DNA of 19,318 nt, from assembly GCA_023807065.1 (NCBI GenBank), contig JAJJLU010004072.1:1-19318 (forward strand), given 5' to 3'. The notes beneath the pieces were generated by a model. The model was not told the DNA's origin, did not search any database, and saw only the letters and a list, made by a program, of their open reading frames with translations. This stretch comes from Isotricha intestinalis (lineage: Eukaryota; Ciliophora; Litostomatea; Vestibuliferida; Isotrichidae). Both the position numbers and the translations under genes were made by a program. Positions 8,460-18,900 of this stretch are shown here, one piece after another (the first letter of the stretch is position 1; every line of letters starts with the position of its first letter).

Positions 8460-8798
8460 TTACCAAAAAACAGAACCACCATGTTGTTCAATCATAGCAT
8501 CAATTTCATCATTATCTTCCATTTTTAAACTTTCAGGAGTATCAGAATCTTTAATAGATTCTCCTTCATAAATAAATCTCACTGATGTGATTGGATAACC
8601 ATTTCTATTACAATATGCATCCATTAATTTTTTCAGTTTTATTGTCTTTTTTAATTTAAAACATAAACTCACTCCATTCTAAATTTTTTTTTTATATAAA
8701 AAAATGTTATATAAAATTTTTATTTATTTTACTTGGTCTTTCACTCTTAAATTTATTTCTGAGGAATTTTGCTTTATTTCTTGCTTGTTCTCTGTCAT
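8460..8798 (-). CDS. SUMO: SUMO (Smt3-type ubiquitin-like modifier), two exons 8798-8733 and 8678-8460
   Basis: The spliced product is 94 residues. Exon 1 encodes MTENKQEIKQNSSEINLRVK followed by DQ; exon 2 starts NGVSLCFKLKKTIKLKKLMD. The INLRVKDQ-NG..CFKLKKTIKLKKLMDAYC segment, the FIYEGESIKDSDTPESLKMEDNDEIDAM segment in two parts, and the HGG end are diagnostic of SUMO. SUMO is attached to lysines of nuclear and other proteins through the exposed C-terminal Gly-Gly. Here GG (89-90) is followed by a four-residue tail SVFW, so a SUMO protease must process the precursor. Starting inside exon 2 would need a GTG codon and would lose the first beta strand; the intron resolves this. The N-terminal tail is short (about 13 residues) and shows no clear psi-K-x-E self-modification site. 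It is divergent from the Cep164-like gene. Confidence 0.95.
8679..8732 (-). other. SUMO intron, 54 nt
   Basis: On the minus strand it starts GTAAAATAAA and ends AATTTAG. It is phase 0, between KDQ and NGV, in the turn between the first two beta strands. The length is divisible by three but the intron contains an in-frame TAA, so retention would stop translation. The 5' site GTAAAA matches intron 2 of the polymerase gene. Confidence 0.93.
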
Positions 8799-9749
8799 TT
8801 TTTTTTTTTTGATTGGTTTTTATTTTTATTTTATTTTTTTTTTTCAAGGGTTTATATTTTGAAATTTTTTATTCCAATTTTTAAAAATATATTATTTAGT
8901 TTTTAATTTATTTTTTTTTTTCTTTTTTTTTATATTATTTATTTTTTTGTATAAGAAATTTTTTAGTATTTTTTATTAATTTATATTTTATTATAATAAT
9001 AATAATTAATAAAGATAATATTTTGTTATTCATATATTTTATAACAAAATTTTTTAAAGCAATAGATTATAAAGGAAATTTAAGTTATTAAACATTTTTT
9101 TGAAAAATACTTCTTATTACATTATATTTATTTCTTCATTTTTTATTGAACTTTTTTATTCTTCTTTTCAATTTAATGTATTTTTTCTCTCTTTGTTTAA
9201 TTAAAAAGAAAAAATAATTATATTTCTGATATTTTCATTAAAAAACTGTTTGTTTTTTTTTATTTCAAAAGTTTTTTAATTTTTTAAACCAACTCTTATT
9301 TTCTCTTAAAATTATGAGCTTGTGCTGTTTATAATTTTATTAAAAGTAAATAATTTATCAGAAGATTTGTTTTTATAATTTTTAATGATGATTATTTTTT
9401 CTTTTGATTGAAGTTCTTTATCAAATATAGTCTTTTTGACTTTTTCTTTTTCTCATTTATTTCTTTAATTGTCCTTGATTATTTCATTTTTCAATTTGAA
9501 TATGATATTAAAACAATTATTTAAGATATAAATCTTTCATATAATTTAATTGCTAACTTTTTATTTCTATCAAAATATAATATTGTTTTTTTCTTTTGTT
9601 ATTATTATTAAATAATATATATCACCATATTTTTAATAATCATATTTATAAAACATTTTTATAATAATTTATTGAAATATCCTCTCAATGCAAACTCTAC
9701 AAAAATAAAAAATAAAAATTATAACTCTAATAAAAAATAAAAAAATAGA
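8799..9749. other. Divergent promoter interval with possible decayed ORF
   Basis: This separates SUMO (-) from the Cep164-like gene (+) and must hold both promoters; no motif is recognisable in the A/T background. T runs at 8800-8812 abut the SUMO start, i.e. an A-rich leader on the SUMO strand. On the minus strand 9312-9452 is open for 46 codons without an ATG and reads like coding sequence (EKEKVKKTIFDKELQSKEK), possibly a relic. Confidence 0.5.
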
Positions 9750-12700
9750 ATGCATTACGAAGAAGAAGAAGAAGAAGAAGAGCAATTAATAGATCCAAAA
9801 GACTTGATAATAATAGACAATCCAAAGAACTGGGAGCCTACCCAAGAACAAATATTAGCATATGCTGAACAATTAGGATTTGACACTGAGACAGATCCAG
9901 AAGACTTTCTTCGAATTGCATATTCATATTTAAAAAAAGAAATACCATCAGATTGGAGAAGAGCTTTTACAAAAGTAGACAATCAATTATTATATATTGA
10001 CTTAAATACTAATGAAATACATTTATCTACTGATATTGAAGAAAATGCTAAAGCTGATTATTTACAATTAAAAGAACAATATAAACAAAAAATTAAAAAA
10101 GAAGAAGAAGATGCTAAAAAAGTTAAAGTTGTTCCTAGAAAAAAAATACCTCCTATTGGACAAAATAAAATTGTTGAAGATAAAAATATGAAAAAAGAAA
10201 AACGATTTATTGAAAAAGTTGAAAGAGAAAAATTAATTCAAAGAAAAAAAAATTTCGAAGAAGAAGATGAAGAAACTAAGAAATTAAATGAAAAATTAAA
10301 TAGGGATAAATTAAAAGAAGAAAAGTTTAAAAAAGAAAATCAAATTTATAATAACGAAGATTCAGATGATGATGATGATTATAATTCTTATAATAAATAT
10401 AAAACAAAAAATGATGATAATAATATAAATTTACAAGATAATAATGAAGATGATTCTGAAGAAGAAAAAGAAAGAGAAAAAAAGAGAAAAAAAAATAATA
10501 AATTTCATGGTCATCAACAAGAAATTTATGAAGATGAAGAAATTAAGAATAAAATTAAGAAAAATAAAAATAAAGAAAAAGAAAGAGAAAAAAAAAATAA
10601 ATTAAATTTAGATTTAGAAGAAGAAAAAGAAAGTGATAAAGTAATTGATATTGATGAATTAAATAATATAAATTATAATAATAATAATAAATTTTTAAAT
10701 AAAAATGAAAAAAATTTTTCGACTCCTGAAAGAGAAAAATTAAAAAAAGAAACTCCTCCAAAAATAGAAAAACATTTTGAAAAAAAAGAATATGAAAATG
10801 AAGAAGAAGAAGAAGAAGAAGAAGAAGAAGATGAAGAAGAAAATAATAATCAAAAAAAAGATTATACTAGAGATAAAAATGATTTTTTAAGAAAAGTAAA
10901 AAAAGATTTAAATGATTATGAAAAAAAATTAAAAGAAAAATTAGAAAATGATAAAAATGAATTTATTCAAAATTTTGAAGAAGAATATGAAAAAAAAATT
11001 ATTATGGAAAAAAGAAAATTAAAAGATCAAATTAATAAATTAGAAAAAGAATTTATGAATGATTTAAATGATGAAGAAAAATTTGAAAATGAAATTGAGA
11101 ATTATAAAAAAATAAAAAGAGAAGAATTTGAAAATGAAAAAAAATATTCTTCTTTAAATATAAATAATGAATATGAAAATGATATAAATAAATTACAAAG
11201 AGAAAAAGATAATTTAATATCTCAAATAAAAATTCAAAAATTAAAAAATGAAAATGAAAAAAATCAAAAAGAAAGAAATAAAAATGAATTATTAAAAAAT
11301 AAACAATTTTTAATAAATGAACAAACAAAAAATAAAAAAACTTCTTTAAATAATAATAATCAAAGAGAAATATCTAAAATTGAAAGAGAATTAGAAAAAG
11401 ATTTTAATGAATTTAAAAAAGAAATAAATGAAAGAAAAAAAAATGAAATTAAAATTATTAATGAAAATAATAATTTAAAACAAAATAATGAAATTAATGA
11501 AATTTTAAAAGAATATCAAAATAATTTAGATGAAATATTTGAAAATCAAAAATTAGAAATAAAAAAAGAATTAGATGAAAAAATGCATAAAGAATTAGAA
11601 GATTATAAAAAAATTAAATTTCAAGATTCTAGTTTAAAAAAAAGTTCTATTAATTCTCAACAAGGAGATTTAGGAAAAAGTTATTTAAATGAATTAGATG
11701 ATTTAAGAAAAAAAGAAACAAAAGAAACTGAAAAAAAAGAAAAAGAAATTAAAGAGAAATTTGAAAAAAGTGAAAAACAATTAGAAACTTTTAAAAATGA
11801 TATGAAAAATAATATTGATAATTTTGGTATTGAAATTATTAATAAAATTAAAGAAATAATTAATAAAGAAAAAAATGATGAAAACTTTGAAAAAGTTAAA
11901 TCTAATATTAATGAATATTTAAGTGGATTATTTGGTAATGAAGCTATTAAATTTAAAAATAAAAAATCTTTATATGATATGGTTGAAAAGAATTATAAAG
12001 AAAAAAAAATTTTAATTAATTACTTTATAGAAATATTAAGTTATATTCAAAAAGTTATTATTAATTATCCTTTAAATAATATTTTAGATTCAAATGAAAA
12101 TAAAAAAATGGAAGAAAATCAAATAAATGAATTAATACAATATACAAAAAATAAAATTGAAGAATATAAAAATAGAATTCAAAATGAATTAACTCAAAAA
12201 TTATTTCCATTCTTAGAAAATGCTTCAACAATATTAAATCAAACTTTAAATAATATTAATGTTCCAATGCCAAATACATATTTAAATATGACAAGTGATA
12301 ATATCATGGATAATTATAATAAAAATTTATTGAATCAAACTTTAATGAATCAAACAATGATGAATCAAACAATGAGAAATCCAAATATTAATTTAAATCC
12401 AAATATTTCTTATGCTAATAATAATTTAAATAATAATCAAATTTTAAATCCGAATGTTTCTTTAATGAATATTCAACGAAATAATTTTAATCAAAATTAT
12501 GATCCAATGAATACTACATTAAGAACTAATTATAACAGTAATTTCAATTCATTTAAAAATAATTTTGAAAATCCAAATGATAATAATAATTATTTAAATC
12601 AAACAATGAATAATATTTATCCCAATAATTTAAATGCTTCAATGATGGAACAAAGTTATTATAATCATCCATATATCAATTTATTTGATTCATTACCAGA

Positions 12701-13367
12701 AATTCCAAATGAAATAAGGAAAAATTTTTCAGATGATGATTTTAAATTATATAATCAAATAAATGATTTTTTAATAGATGAATCAAATAAATTAAATAGA
12801 GAATTTAATGAATATGAAAAAAAAAAATTTTATGATAATCAAATAAGTCAAATAACAGAACAAGGTCATTACCTTCAATTAAGTCAAATGATAAATGATG
12901 AAAAAATAAAATCAATTCGTTATGGAAAATATTTTTCTGATAAAATACAAGCTTTTAATTTAATTAAAGGGAGAACTGAAGAATGTTATAAATTTGTTAT
13001 AGAAAATTCAAATAGGAAAGATATATTTAAAGATAAATTTAATTTAATTCTTCAACATATTAGAGATTACAATAAAACAATTAAATCAATGAAAAATCCT
13101 ATTGAACAAGAATCAAATTTAGAAGTTTATTCTTTAAGAAAAAGTCCTTATAGTACTATTCCAACAATGAATGCTGAAACTATTAAAAATAATTATACTA
13201 ATTTTTATACTTATTATAATCCTGGTAGTTTAGATACTTCTATTAATACTCCTTTTTCACATCAGTTTTTTAATACTAAGAAAAATAATGATATTTTAAA
13301 TATGAGAATTTTAAGTAATACTAATCCTATTAATTATTCTAATAGAATTGATAGGTTTGATTTATAA
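9750..13367 (+). CDS. Cep164-like centriolar/basal-body coiled-coil protein with degenerate WW domain
   Basis: The product has 1205 residues; an in-frame TAA lies three codons before the ATG. After a poly-Glu start, residues 28-112 resemble the Cep164 N-terminus: a short helical segment (ILAYAEQLGF..DPEDFLRIAYSYL), then IPSDWRRAFTKVDNQLLYID and LxxxY like the family's WW region. The first Trp (W69) is kept, but the second is replaced around residues 91-92 (EIHLS). In animals and protists Cep164 sits on distal appendages of the mother centriole and is needed for ciliogenesis. Residues about 110-720 are charged, mostly coiled coil, with acidic tracts; about 850-990 are Asn-rich with MNQT repeats; 1000-1100 form a more ordered C-terminal part (SLPEIPNEIRKNF..). 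The stop is TAA, followed at once by TGA. Family assignment rests mainly on the N-terminus; a generic coiled-coil centrosomal protein is the alternative. Confidence 0.72.
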   Translation: MHYEEEEEEEEQLIDPKDLIIIDNPKNWEPTQEQILAYAEQLGFDTETDPEDFLRIAYSYLKKEIPSDWRRAFTKVDNQLLYIDLNTNEIHLSTDIEENAKADYLQLKEQYKQKIKKEEEDAKKVKVVPRKKIPPIGQNKIVEDKNMKKEKRFIEKVEREKLIQRKKNFEEEDEETKKLNEKLNRDKLKEEKFKKENQIYNNEDSDDDDDYNSYNKYKTKNDDNNINLQDNNEDDSEEEKEREKKRKKNNKFHGHQQEIYEDEEIKNKIKKNKNKEKEREKKNKLNLDLEEEKESDKVIDIDELNNINYNNNNKFLNKNEKNFSTPEREKLKKETPPKIEKHFEKKEYENEEEEEEEEEEDEEENNNQKKDYTRDKNDFLRKVKKDLNDYEKKLKEKLENDKNEFIQNFEEEYEKKIIMEKRKLKDQINKLEKEFMNDLNDEEKFENEIENYKKIKREEFENEKKYSSLNINNEYENDINKLQREKDNLISQIKIQKLKNENEKNQKERNKNELLKNKQFLINEQTKNKKTSLNNNNQREISKIERELEKDFNEFKKEINERKKNEIKIINENNNLKQNNEINEILKEYQNNLDEIFENQKLEIKKELDEKMHKELEDYKKIKFQDSSLKKSSINSQQGDLGKSYLNELDDLRKKETKETEKKEKEIKEKFEKSEKQLETFKNDMKNNIDNFGIEIINKIKEIINKEKNDENFEKVKSNINEYLSGLFGNEAIKFKNKKSLYDMVEKNYKEKKILINYFIEILSYIQKVIINYPLNNILDSNENKKMEENQINELIQYTKNKIEEYKNRIQNELTQKLFPFLENASTILNQTLNNINVPMPNTYLNMTSDNIMDNYNKNLLNQTLMNQTMMNQTMRNPNINLNPNISYANNNLNNNQILNPNVSLMNIQRNNFNQNYDPMNTTLRTNYNSNFNSFKNNFENPNDNNNYLNQTMNNIYPNNLNASMMEQSYYNHPYINLFDSLPEIPNEIRKNFSDDDFKLYNQINDFLIDESNKLNREFNEYEKKKFYDNQISQITEQGHYLQLSQMINDEKIKSIRYGKYFSDKIQAFNLIKGRTEECYKFVIENSNRKDIFKDKFNLILQHIRDYNKTIKSMKNPIEQESNLEVYSLRKSPYSTIPTMNAETIKNNYTNFYTYYNPGSLDTSINTPFSHQFFNTKKNNDILNMRILSNTNPINYSNRIDRFDL
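9759..9782 (+). repeat. GAA triplet run encoding eight Glu
   Basis: Seven GAA codons plus GAG directly follow Met-His-Tyr. A second run of mostly GAA codons lies near 10798-10845 in the same gene. Both are pure coding microsatellites prone to length change. Confidence 0.95.
12329..12376 (+). repeat. MNQT pentapeptide repeat
   Basis: About three 15-bp units encode LNQTL, MNQTM and MNQTM in the Asn-rich part of the Cep164-like protein; LNQT recurs upstream (near 12236) and downstream (near 12595). This looks like slippage expansion in a disordered region. Confidence 0.85.
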
Positions 13368-14569
13368 TGATGGTTTTAAATAATATTATTTTAGAATTTT
13401 TCTTTTTTTTGTTTTGAATAAATTTTAGGTTAATAATTTTATATTTTTTTTTGCTTTTTTATTAAGAAATTAATTAAATATATATATATATATATATAAT
13501 AATATTAAAAAAATCAATATTTGGTGTGGATAAATGCGATTATTTCTTTTTTCAAATTTTTTAAAATATAATAAAAAATTTAAAAATTGAAATTTTCTAA
13601 AGTTTTTCCAGAATTGATAAGATAATAATTAATGTTATTCTAAAATATAATATAAAAAGAAAATAATAATTAACACTTTCATTATTTTGGATTTAATTTT
13701 AAAATAAATAATAGTAAATATTCTTGATTTTCCAAATCATGAAATCAAAGAAAAATTTATATTGAAACTTTATTTTTATAGGTTTATCATTTCTTAAAAA
13801 AAAACAAATGAAAAAAGTATAATTTTAGAAAAAAAAATCGAATTATTCAATGAAAAAAGAATACAAAAGGATTATAATTTATAAATCATTAATTTAAAGC
13901 ACTCAAATTATTCTTTTTTATTTAAAAGCCTCTGTTTTATTAAGAAAAAAATATAAATATATAAATAAATCAATAAACTGATTATTATATAATAATGAAA
14001 TTAAACAATAGTAGATAAAATATTTAAATAATCAAAGAAATAAAAACACAGTAAAAAATATTGTTGAAAAGAAAGAAAATGAAGAAGATGAAAATTCAGA
14101 TTAAGAAGAAAAAAAAAGAATAATTAATTTATTATCAAAATGTTTATTTTTTAATTCAAAAAGAAATTTATTTATACTATTTATTGTTTGAATGTTTGAT
14201 AACAATTTTAATACCATAATTTTTTTTTAGTTCTTTTTTGAAAATGAATATTTATTATATTCTTGTGATTTTTTATTTTTATAATTAATTTCTTTTAGAT
14301 TTGTACATTAAATTTTTTTACAATATTGAATTAAAAATTCAAACTTAGTATGATAAATTTTTAATAAAAAGAAATAACTTTATATATTATATCAATATGA
14401 AACTTTATACAAAATAATAAATTAAAGATATAAATTAAAATATTAAATAAAATAATTAAAATTAATATAAATTAAATATTTTAGTGATTAAATAATCTAT
14501 GATTTATATGCTTTATATTTTTCTATTTTAATTACTTGAAAAAAAAAAATTGTAGAAAATTATAAAAAA
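13368..14569. other. AT-rich interval with possible decayed coding segments
   Basis: No intact gene. An (AT) dinucleotide run lies at 13478-13498. Two protein-like open segments without intact ends stand out: 13804-13884 (ending LFNEKRIQKDYNL then TAA) and about 14042-14189 (EKKENEEDENSD, TAA, EEKKRIINLLSKCLFF). They may be remnants of a disrupted gene, or chance ORFs in A-rich DNA. The right end must carry the promoter of the small gene at 14570. Confidence 0.5.
13478..13498. repeat. (AT)n microsatellite
   Basis: An uninterrupted alternating A/T run of 21 bases lies about 110 bp after the stop of the Cep164-like gene. It is the longest dinucleotide run I noticed. Confidence 0.9.
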
Positions 14570-14902
14570 ATGGAAGGAGTTCCAGAAACAAACACTATTT
14601 TTCAATCTCTTAAATTAAAAAAATTAAACGATAATCAAAATATGACTTTTGCTTCTGAGTCAAAAAAAGTAAATGATAAAAAATATGAAAGAGCAATAAT
14701 TCAAATAAGAGAAGAAACTGGAAAAATTAAAAATCATTTAATTGAATATATTGATGGAAAAGTTGTTTATTCAATTGTTGATGATAATGGTAAAAAAATA
14801 AATTCTAATGAATTACATGGTGATAATATTTATGAAACAAAAGTAAGAGAAATTAAAAATTATGGGATTGAATTACAAAAAAAAAGAAAAAATTTAAAAT
14901 AA
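14570..14902 (+). CDS. Small hypothetical protein, 110 residues
   Basis: Not recognised. The ATG follows an in-frame TGA 33 bases upstream and the frame ends in TAA. The protein is soluble, charged and basic at the end (LQKKRKNLK), with no signal peptide or membrane segment. Residues 40-75 (YERAIIQIREETGKIKNHL, then IEYIDGKVVYSIVDDNGKKI) suggest a helix followed by a beta hairpin. Amino-acid use is balanced (Gly, Val, His, Pro present) compared with the Asn/Lys/Ile-only reading of noncoding DNA here, which supports a true gene. Its neighbours give no functional hint. Confidence 0.7.
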   Translation: MEGVPETNTIFQSLKLKKLNDNQNMTFASESKKVNDKKYERAIIQIREETGKIKNHLIEYIDGKVVYSIVDDNGKKINSNELHGDNIYETKVREIKNYGIELQKKRKNLK

Positions 14903-15907
14903 ATAAGTTTTTAATATTTATGAGTTTTAAAAACATATTTTAAAAAAAAATTATAATATGTATTCTTTAAGTTTAATTATTATTTAACTTTAAATCAACA
15001 ATAAAAAAAGGTTGTTAAAATATTATTAATTATTGTAAAATATATTTGAAAAAGGAAAAATCTAAAGATAATTTAGAAATCATTGATAATATTTTAAATT
15101 AATTAAATTAACTAAATAATTTGTTCCAAGATAATAATATTTAAATCATTAAAAAAGAAAAAATATATAATAAAAATACTTTAAATTTTTCTCTCTATCT
15201 AAACTTTATATATTTTTATATTATGACTATATTCTCCAATGATAAAGTTTTCCTTATATTCCAAAATGTCTAATTTTAATGATTTCTTTTTACCTTTTTT
15301 TTCTTAAATCATTTTAATGATATTATCCAAATATTAATTTTTATATATTTCAATATTAATTATATTTTAAAAAAAATTACTCAATCAAAAATAAGAAAAG
15401 AATCTAAGATAATATTTTGTTTTAATAAATTACTAATAATAATTTAATTATTATAATATATTGTTACTAAATTTATTTTCTTTCAATATTTTTATTGTTC
15501 TGATAAAATAATTTATATTTTATTCATTAGAAATTTATTTATTTTTTATATATACCATACAATTATATGATCATTATGAGCTTTCTTTAATGTTTTAATA
15601 CAATTAAATTAATATCAAAAATTTTTATTGTTCATTTGATATATAAAATTTCTTTTTATTTATGTATTAATGTTTAATATAAATCTTTAAAATTTTAAAA
15701 TTTTAAATAATTTAATTATTTCTGAATTAAAATCATTTTGAATATGAATTAAAAATTCCAATAAAACGGAATATTTCAATGCAATTATTTCACCGACCAA
15801 GACAAATTAAATGATTTATTTAATTTTTAAATGAATTAATTCTTTTGGATTGATTTGTTAAATTTATATTAAAAATAATAATATTATTTTATAAAAATAT
15901 ATTTATC
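14903..15907. other. Convergent 3' intergenic region with a broken ORF
   Basis: This lies between the 3' ends of the small gene (+) and the BEACH gene (-). From 15046 to 15273 one plus-strand frame reads protein-like (LKKEKSKDNLEIIDNILN..) but is interrupted by three TAA codons. A patch near 15765-15800 is slightly richer in G/C (AACGGA, TTCACCGACC). Nothing else is identifiable. Confidence 0.5.
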
Positions 15908-18900
15908 CTAATTACTTGTTTTAAAATAAGGCAATTCTAATTTTGTCATATTCGAGAATTCTATGTAATCAATGAAATTATCACTTTTTATTCCAGTAAC
16001 CTTAATATTTGGATTATCCTTATTAAATTCTTTTAAAAATTTTCCGTTAATACTATAAGATATTAATTTAAGTTCTGTTTCTATAAGAACAGAAGGTAAA
16101 GGACTTGCAGACAAATAAACTTTTTTAAATTCATCATATTTTATTATTACATATATAGATCTTATTAATTCACATTCAGGAAGAGAATAAATATTAATTA
16201 AACCATCTTTAGATATATCTGCAAATAATTTTAATGTTTCATTCCCTGTTATATCTATGATTTCTTTTGAATGATCCTTTATAATTTTAAAAGGTTTTTC
16301 ATAATTATGAATAAATACAAATAAACTTCCACTTTTACATCCAAAAATCTTAAATCTACCGATCTTAAACTTTACTGAATGACATTCTGAATTATATAAT
16401 TTTATTATTCTACTTTCTTTAGTATCTTCATTTTCTTTTTCATTTTCTTTTGATGTTGATTCAGAACAGGTATTACATAATGTAAAAGTTGAAGAACTAT
16501 TTGGATTATAATTTTCAAAAAAAGAAAAAGAACCTGTTTTTTCACTTTTGACTTTTAAAAAGGGAATAGGATTAAATCCTAATTCAAATAATCTATAAAC
16601 AGGAATTAATTCATCTTTATCAATCTTATTTTCATTTATTCTTTTAATAATAATTCCATTATAACAATAACTACTATATAAATTTTTTTTTAATTCTGCA
16701 TTTTCATGATCAGCATATATCCCAAAAGTTAAATCAATCCATTTATTTATTTTCTCTTTTTTTTCTAATAATATTCTATATTCAGAAACAAATGTATAAG
16801 GATTATTTTCACAAGGTAAAAGAACTTCTTCAACAAAAACAGGTTCATCATTATTTAAATTCCTTTTTTTTTTTATAATATTATAAGTACTATCTTCTTT
16901 ATTATTTTTTTGTAATTTTCCTAAATTTAAATTATTTAAATTGATAAACATTTCAGGTAAAGCAAAAAATTCAGGAATAATTTCTCTTAAATCACTTTTT
17001 TCAGAAACTGTATTTAGAAAACTTTTATTAATATTAATAAATAATCTATCAGGAGCATCAAAACTATTTCCTTGAATTTCAATTCCAGTTAATGTAAAAG
17101 GAAATAATCTAACTAAATAATGAGAAGTATAAGCAGAATTAGAAAAATGACTTCCAAAAATATAAGGTATTTTATCATATTCAATTTCATCTAAATTTAT
17201 TTTTTTTTGAGTATAAAAAGAAGAAAAAAAAGATTTTTCTTCTGGTGGATCCATATTTAAATCATTATACATTATTTTATATGATTCAAGATATTTTTCT
17301 TTTCTATTTTTTCCTTTTTCTGTTATTTCCATCATTCCTAAAGGAAGGGAAAAATCTCTAGATTTTAAATTTAATATACTTTTTTCTTCTAAATTATAAT
17401 CTTGAAGTATCCATGGAAAAACTGGGTATTGAGTTATATCTCTATATGATCTATTTGAAAATATATTTAACCACATTATGTATTCTAAATTTGATATTTT
17501 GTTTTGTTTCCATGCTTTTTGGTAATCTGAAAATAATTTATTTAAATCTTTTTCATTTTGATTAATGATTTTTGATATTTTATCATAAAAATCTTCAGCT
17601 GTTTTTTCGTCTTTAAATTTAAAGAAAAATGATTTATTTAAATTTGTATATAATTCACATCCACTTTTATGATAATAATAAACTCTTGGTAAAACTAAAT
17701 AAATTTCTTCATAATTTATTCTTTTAAAATATCCATTTCCAATTTTACTTTTTATTAAATTTCCAAAACAAAATTTTTTTTCATCATCAATTAAATCATA
17801 TTCTTTAATATCTTCTTCATTAGGATTTGTTTCTATAAATATTAAAGACTTATTTTCAAAATATACATTTCCAGGAATATGATTTGTTATTTTAATTAAA
17901 CAACATTTAAAAGATTCATTTTTTGGAATTTTATCCAATTTAAAAGGAAATGTATCTAAATTAACTGAATAATAATCTTCTTCTTGATTTTTAAAAATTG
18001 TTTTTGAATCAAATTTAGGAATATCTGGTTTATATAATTTCATATCTAAAATTGGTTTTAATAAAGGACAAACATTTTCATTTGTTAAGAAATGATAAAT
18101 TTTATATTTAATTTTTGGTATTTTTTCTTCTTTTTCTTCTTCTTTTTTTTTATATTGTTCATAAAAAATTTTTAAATCACTATAATAACCATTCCATGAG
18201 AAAAGTTTTTTTTTTATTTGTTTGTATATTTTTCTGTATTCAAAATAATTAATATTTTCTTCTTTTTGAATTATTTCTTTTAGATATTGTTTTATTGTAT
18301 TTTCATTTTCATTAATTAATAAATAGAAGAAATATATAATTTTAAAATCATCATATGTACAATTATTCATATTTTCATTTTCTTCAAATATATTAATAAT
18401 AAGTAAATCATTCATTCTAATTAAATTTTCCCTATATTTATGATTTTTACAAATAAGATAATAATTACTGATAATAACTTTAACAATATTATTTTCTTTA
18501 ATCTTATTGTTATGAATAGATTCAATAATTTGATTATAAATTTCTTCAAAATTTGAATCAGAAATTTCAATCATTTGTTCATTTAACATATCATAATTTT
18601 TTTCTAAAACTCCTAAAAAATCATCTTCATTTTTTCCTTCAATTTGACTTGGAGTGACATAAATGAACCCTGATTCTAATAATAAATCAGTATACGATTT
18701 TGTTTTTATTTGTTCTAATAAAATTGTTTTTATATCACTTTTAAATTTTTCTTTTTGAAGTATTAAATATAATAAATTTTTTTCCAATAATTGTTTTTTC
18801 TTTATGAAAGAAATAATTTTTGCTTTTATTTCATCATTTAAAATATTAATGATTTTTTCGTTAAATAAAAAAGAATAAAAATTTTCTAAGACCAAATCCT

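Noticed and set aside
9755..9982. 75-codon minus-strand ORF ending in poly-Ser
   Set aside because: It is the complement of the GAA-rich start of the Cep164-like gene and has no independent support.
14903..15907. Ciliate-like genetic code with TAA/TAG read as Gln, suggested by in-frame TAA in protein-like intergenic frames
   Set aside because: All seven intact genes with visible ends stop at TAA or TAG at the expected family end (for example SUMO after GG-SVFW), Gln is encoded by CAA, and other intergenic frames are also broken by TGA.
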